This document shows positions 59,612 through 64,000 of a stretch of DNA of 64,000 nt, in pieces. The notes under the pieces are model-generated. The model made no database searches and was not told where the DNA came from. It worked only from the letters and a program-made list of their open reading frames with translations. The position numbers were made by a program, and so were the translations under genes. This DNA comes from Ligustrum vulgare. Taxonomy: Eukaryota; Streptophyta; Magnoliopsida; Lamiales; Oleaceae. Numbering within the stretch: position 1 is the stretch's first letter; the number at the start of each line of letters is the position of its first letter. The stretch is from assembly GCA_963555705.1 (NCBI GenBank), contig OY743170.1, forward strand, positions 12,687,096 through 12,751,095, written 5' to 3'.

Positions 59612-59944
59612 GTTTTTTAAATTAAACACCAGATCCACAACTTTTGCCACATGTACTACCACCTCACCATGTCAGTTTTGAAGGTCAGATTTCTATGTCC
59701 GTGTAGAATTATTGAGCTAAAATATAGGGTAAACACAATTATGGTATACTCTGGCTAGGAAGTTTGCACATATAATTGTACGAGACGTACCCAATAACGG
59801 CTACTGTGGGGGAAGTGGAGTCACTGCCCCCGCTAAACTTTGGATTCTTTTGCATTTTAGTCCAAATTTTTTTATTTTTTGCATTTCAACCTCTCATTTT
59901 TTATTGTTTTGCCCCCACTGTATTGACCCTCTACTAGTTTGCCA

Positions 59945-61496
59945 TGTTGGGAATTTACTTAATCATGTACAGCGAAATAAAAAATATTTTCAATTCTCCA
60001 ACGAAGATCTTCTTTGTGTTTAGATAAAAATCGTGACAAAAATAATACCTCTTGATTATTTTGCAGATGGATATGAAAAATCTTGATTCCTTCAATCTAC
60101 TTGACCACCACAACTGTTCAATTGTCCAGTCTCCAAAGGTAGGTAATCCACACGAGAGAACAAGAATGAGATGGTAGGGTTTCTCTCTTCTTGTACTAGC
60201 AAGAGATAATAAATTAGGGTTAACTTTTTTCAAACACTAGTTGTTCATTAATATAAGTCAAAGTGGGCTTAACCCATAACTTAAACATCACCCGGTCCAT
60301 ATAGTTTAATTAATCCAATTAATTAAACATGAACAGTAGTTAATCAATCCGATCAATTAACTCGAGTCTATTAATAAACAACATAATTAATTAATTCTAC
60401 AAACATCGAACACTTGTTAATTTATTAATTCCAATTACATTCTTCTAATTATCCCCTTGTGTGTGACCCTCTAGGTTCCCAACCACGATGTCAAACTACT
60501 GAATTATTATTTTGATCTAATCAAAATAATATTAGTTAAAACTCTCCTTTCAATTAATCATTAATTCTCCTAAATTAATTAATTCACATTAGTTGTCACA
60601 GATTGACATCTAGCAATGTTTCGAGCAATACATGTGATGGGGAATGTCACGTGATGTGACAAAACCAAACTAGTTCGTTTATCATGAAATTTTAATCCCT
60701 TTATCAATATGATCCGATCAATTACGAGATATGAAAATGTGTCAATCTCGTTTATTGATCATATCTTATATTTCTCTCTTAAATCAATAAATGTCGAAAC
60801 AATTTTCGACTATATTAATTCACCTTGGCCAAGAATTTTGATATCGACTTAACCAAATAAAACGTAGATCATAATCTTTTACTATCTAAGAGTGACGAGT
60901 CTTATATTATCATTCACAATCTTCATGTGATCTTGACATACTCGAACGACATCGTATTAGCAACTCCTTTCAGAGCAACAACCGACATCACCAAAGTATG
61001 ACTCCTTATAAGGTACTATGATGATATCAAGTCAAATGATCAATTCCACTAACAAACATTAGAAATTAACCACTAACACTCAGATAGTTATCCATATGAA
61101 ATCTCTGTTACGGGTCTCCAATATTTTGTTCTCTTCACAAAACATCAACGTTTTCATTTAGATGTTTCTACATCTTAGCTTGCGAGATCAGCTACTCACT
61201 TTTAAAGTGGGCGATGACACAAGTGTTGGTCTATCTGTAATAAAGATATTTGTATCTCGATATTAATTTACGACCAAGGATATTTAAGATTCAATTGTAA
61301 CTTATATATCACAATCACAACTTCTTGTGAGTAACAAGTTATCAAAATTTAAATTTACTGACTCTGTTAATTAAATTTGCAAGATTAATAATATTAATAT
61401 AAATCAATTAAATAACAGATCTGCCATATATTACATACATCAAATATATTAGTAAGTATTTGGTCAAACAATTGGACCTAGGGCATAAAACTTACA
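59945..61496 (-). mobile_element. LTR with adjacent purine tract of a truncated Copia-like element
   Basis: On the minus strand it starts TGTAAGTTTTATGCCCTAGG and ends AAATTCCCAACA (1552 bp). GTGGGAGTGAGAG just outside its start (about 61500-61512) is a typical purine tract, so this is a 3' LTR whose body would continue to the right but is cut after about 70 bp at 61570. Confidence 0.7.
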
Positions 61497-61569
61497 AACT
61501 CTCACTCCCACTAGATCCAATCACTTATGTATTTAATACCATAAGAATTCATATGACGATCATGTTTAT

Positions 61570-62830
61570 TGTAGCGCCCCGAGTTCCGTATACCCGATTC
61601 ACTACGTCATTTTCTGTCTAAATTTTTCGAATAATATTTTTGCGGAAGAAATAATTGAAATTCATTTTTGGCAACATTAAATAAACTGTAATGGCCGCTA
61701 AAATTGAAAACATTTATGAAACCATTTGAAATAGTAAATCGAACCATTAATATTGTAAAGAAATTGTCAATATCATAATTTCTCAAATAAATGAACTTCT
61801 CTAAATTATTCGATTGTTTGGAAAATACGGAAATCATTAACGTCAAACTTTCAACCGTTCAACGATTATTGCCACCATCATTCATCGCTCGCCACCGTCT
61901 CCGAAATCTGCAAAACTGTTAAAAAGTAGGGTGAGTATTTCATGGGGGAAATACTCAGTAGACTCATCGCAAATTAATTTAATTTATAAGATGATTAAAC
62001 ACATAAATCCCGGCTCTTTATAAAACGGGCATTGATAGAGCTTCTTTATAAAACTGCTATTGATAAAACTCATATTGTGCATTACAGCACGGGACATATT
62101 TTACAAATCATAGGCTCTTTGAAAATAGCTCTTTGAAAACAGCTCTTTGAAAACCATATACTTATAAAAACATTTTAATTATGTCAAGCATAATTTCTTT
62201 TGAAAGCATAACATAAGATAGGATTTAAATCCTCATAAACATAAATAGACACAAGAACTTTACCGAACTTAGGTGGCAAGAATTCTTATGCAGTAAAATC
62301 ATAATAACAGTAAGTTTTCATCATAACATAGGATAATATCGAAATCCTCATAAACATAAGAATTTTACCGAACTTAGGTGGCAAGAATTCTTATGTAGTA
62401 AGTATAATAACAGTAAGATCATAATAACAGTAAGATCATAATAACAGTAAGTATACCAAAACATAATTCATGAAATTCATAGGGATCATTTCCATCATAA
62501 CATAAGATAGGATCGAAATCCTCATAAACATACGCGACAGGAATTTTACCGAACTTAGGTGGTAAATCCTCATAAACATATGGAAAGACAGGAATTTTAC
62601 CGAACTTAGGTGGTAAATCCTCATAAACTTATGGAGACACAGAATTCTACCGAACTTAGGTGGTAAGAATTCTTATGCGTAGCAATGATCCAAAACATAT
62701 AAAACATTATCGTAAAAACATAGGGTATACTTACTTTTCATAAAAACATAAGGTATATTTACCTTTCATAAAAACATACTTGTTTTTCTTAAAAATTGAC
62801 TTTCACAAGTCACATGACATTTATATGAAA
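61570..62830 (-). mobile_element. LTR-like sequence related to the 2.2-kb Gypsy-type LTR
   Basis: TGTAGCGCCCCGAG at 61570 opens a stretch collinear with the solo LTR at 12376 on: AAGCATAATTTCTTTTGAAA, ATAGGATCGAAATCCTCATA, TTTTACCGAACTTAGGTGG and the CATAAAAACATA array near 62700-62790. Repeats of the ACCGAACTTAGG block occur at 62265, 62365, 62545, 62595 and 62645. It is clearly diverged. The right limit is unclear. Confidence 0.6.
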
Positions 62831-62989
62831 TCATAATTTAAATCAATTAATAAGTGCGAGTCTACCTCAAATCCGACGAGTGCAAAGTTGAGCGGGAATG
62901 ACTTCAATTTCTTTAAATTCTCCGTACGCTTCGTCTTAGCCAATAAGTCACTTTAGTATATCGAATATATAGTTCAAAATGATAAATTA

Positions 62990-63300
62990 TAATTTGAGGA
63001 CTAAAATTGATGTTTTGAAAGTTGAGGGACTAAAATGAATACTTTTGAAAGTTCAGGGACTAAAATAGATATTTTGAAAGTTGATGGATTAAAATGAATA
63101 CTTTGAAACTTGAGCTTAAAATCAAATCAGCAGGTACTGCAATAAAAGAGTTTAAAGTTAAAGGGCTGATTAAAAATAATTTAGAACTTTAAAGGGGCTG
63201 AAATGATTAGTTTAAAACTTAAGGGCTGAATTGGAGTACTATAAAATTTGGGGACTGATTTGAATAACTTTAAAGCTTAGGGACTAAAGTGAAATATTTG
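62990..63300 (+). repeat. Tandem repeat, GAGGGACTAAAATGAAT-type units
   Basis: Seven or more diverged units of about 40-45 bp with (G)GGACTAAAAT(G/A)(A/G)A and TTTGAAAGTT, a pattern common in plant Gypsy LTRs. Confidence 0.7.
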
Positions 63301-64000
63301 AAAGTTAATATTATAACGTCAGATCTATCTTCTCTCTCTCACTTTACTCAAAACACACTCTTTCTCTCTCTCGCGCGATTTCAGAACGGTGATAGGGAAG
63401 CAAGGAACTCCGGCGTGTACTGCGCAAAATCGTAGGTGATTCCACGGCGGTATCACCGCCGTTGAATGGTGATAACAAAGAGGAAGGTGTGGTAGCAAGA
63501 AAGGCGGAGATTGGTGCGATTTGGGGATGAAATCCGAGATTCTAGGTCGGGGTTTTTCCGACGAAAATCCGGCATTTGAGGTAGGTGATTATCTGGTTAC
63601 TCTGTTTCTTGGGTTTGGGTTTTGGTACAACTTTATACTGAATTGGAGTTGGGCAGTAGGCGGTTGTGGGTGGTGTGTGACGGTTTGGGAAATGGTGGTG
63701 GTTGCGCTACAGCAGTGTTGGTGATGGATATGTATGCTTATATATATTGTATTGTGGAATCTAAGTACATGGAAGTGTGAGTTGTGCCATGAGTATTGAA
63801 ATGAAGATGGGGTAGATGATGATAATGATGAAGATGCTTTGCTTTGGTGTTTGTATAATGAGATGGAATATGAAATAGATGTAAAATTTATATATATAAT
63901 GATGATGTTTTTGTATAAGGAATTGTATTAAAACTGATATATTTTGGACTGAAAATAAATTTGAATAAGGAAAATTGAAATATTTTAATAAATTTGGAAT
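63301..64000 (+). other. Leader-like sequence, product unknown
   Basis: A CT-rich tract (TCTTCTCTCTCTCACTTTAC at 63329 on) followed by GC-richer sequence and a donor-like GAGGTAGGTGA at 63577 looks like a transcription start and first exon on the plus strand. A 67-codon frame at 63521-63724 is not recognised. It may belong to an LTR continuing beyond the window. Confidence 0.35.

Larger units (their letters stand above)
57057..59715. mobile_element. Pack-MULE-like DNA element with long inverted repeats and captured gene fragment
   Basis: The left end 57057 to about 57160 and the right end about 59612 to 59715 are inverted copies of roughly 104 bp (TCAATAATTCTACACGGACA at the left), with a few mismatches. 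The flanks are GCTAAAA at 57050-57056 and 59716-59722, a 7-bp target duplication. Long inverted repeats around host-gene pieces are the mark of Pack-MULE elements, although Mutator duplications are usually 8-11 bp. The interior holds a DUF642 fragment and a nested hAT element; no transposase is seen. A partial repeat of the terminal sequence lies just outside at 57021-57047. Confidence 0.75.

Noticed and set aside
61570..64000. Complete new LTR element at the right edge
   Set aside because: Only one recognisable end is present and the inner signals disagree on orientation, so only LTR-like similarity is claimed.

Overview
The window is AT-rich plant nuclear DNA, most likely from a eudicot. 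The reasons are a spliced MYB-CC (PHR1-like) transcription factor gene, plant-type LTR retrotransposons with initiator-Met-tRNA primer sites, MITEs, a hAT element, and a captured fragment of a DUF642 cell-wall gene. The species cannot be told. Most of the window is mobile DNA. Few ordinary host genes are visible: one MYB-CC gene (1062-2124, minus, 3' end not seen) and one spliced unit of unknown product (about 53760-56170, minus).

Large-scale layout: positions about 1112-33577 and 33581-54858 are two copies of one roughly 15-kb segment in direct tandem, enlarged by different insertions. Unit 1 holds a Copia-type element (5226-11166), a solo LTR (12376-14626) and a 9.15-kb Gypsy-type element (18882-28033). 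Unit 2 lacks all three and shows the empty sites of the last two. Unit 2 holds a different Copia element with gag and pol (36319-42612) and a retroposed sequence (42951-43973). Both units share an old decayed Copia-like element with a gag remnant, a Tat/Athila-like solo LTR inside it, and an internal duplication of about 735 bp. The left breakpoint cuts exon 5 of the MYB-CC gene and the right one cuts the unknown spliced unit, so the junction at 33577/33581 joins remnants of the two.

The most striking content is a two-gene cassette on the minus strand, antisense to its host element, found in both non-autonomous LTR elements of unit 1. One gene (7359-8012; 23368-24021) encodes a complete, intronless LOG-type cytokinin-activating enzyme. 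The other (8261-8806; 24318-24869) encodes a basic Cys-finger protein whose core resembles the nucleic-acid-binding proteins of carla-, viti- and trichoviruses. The two carriers differ in LTR length (208 bp and 2232 bp), primer site and 3' end, and neither has gag or pol. Their LTR pairs are identical or nearly so, so both inserted recently. LOG residues 81-165 are identical between the copies despite about 20 silent changes, as expected of a protein under selection.

The right end (57057-59715) is a Pack-MULE-like element with 104-bp inverted repeats and a 7-bp target duplication. It carries a broken DUF642 fragment and a nested hAT element. Two further LTR pieces follow to the window end. 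A second recurring oddity is a family of tiny perfect hairpins with a constant CAGAA/CTGAA loop and changing stems, spread through both Copia elements, including pol coding sequence.
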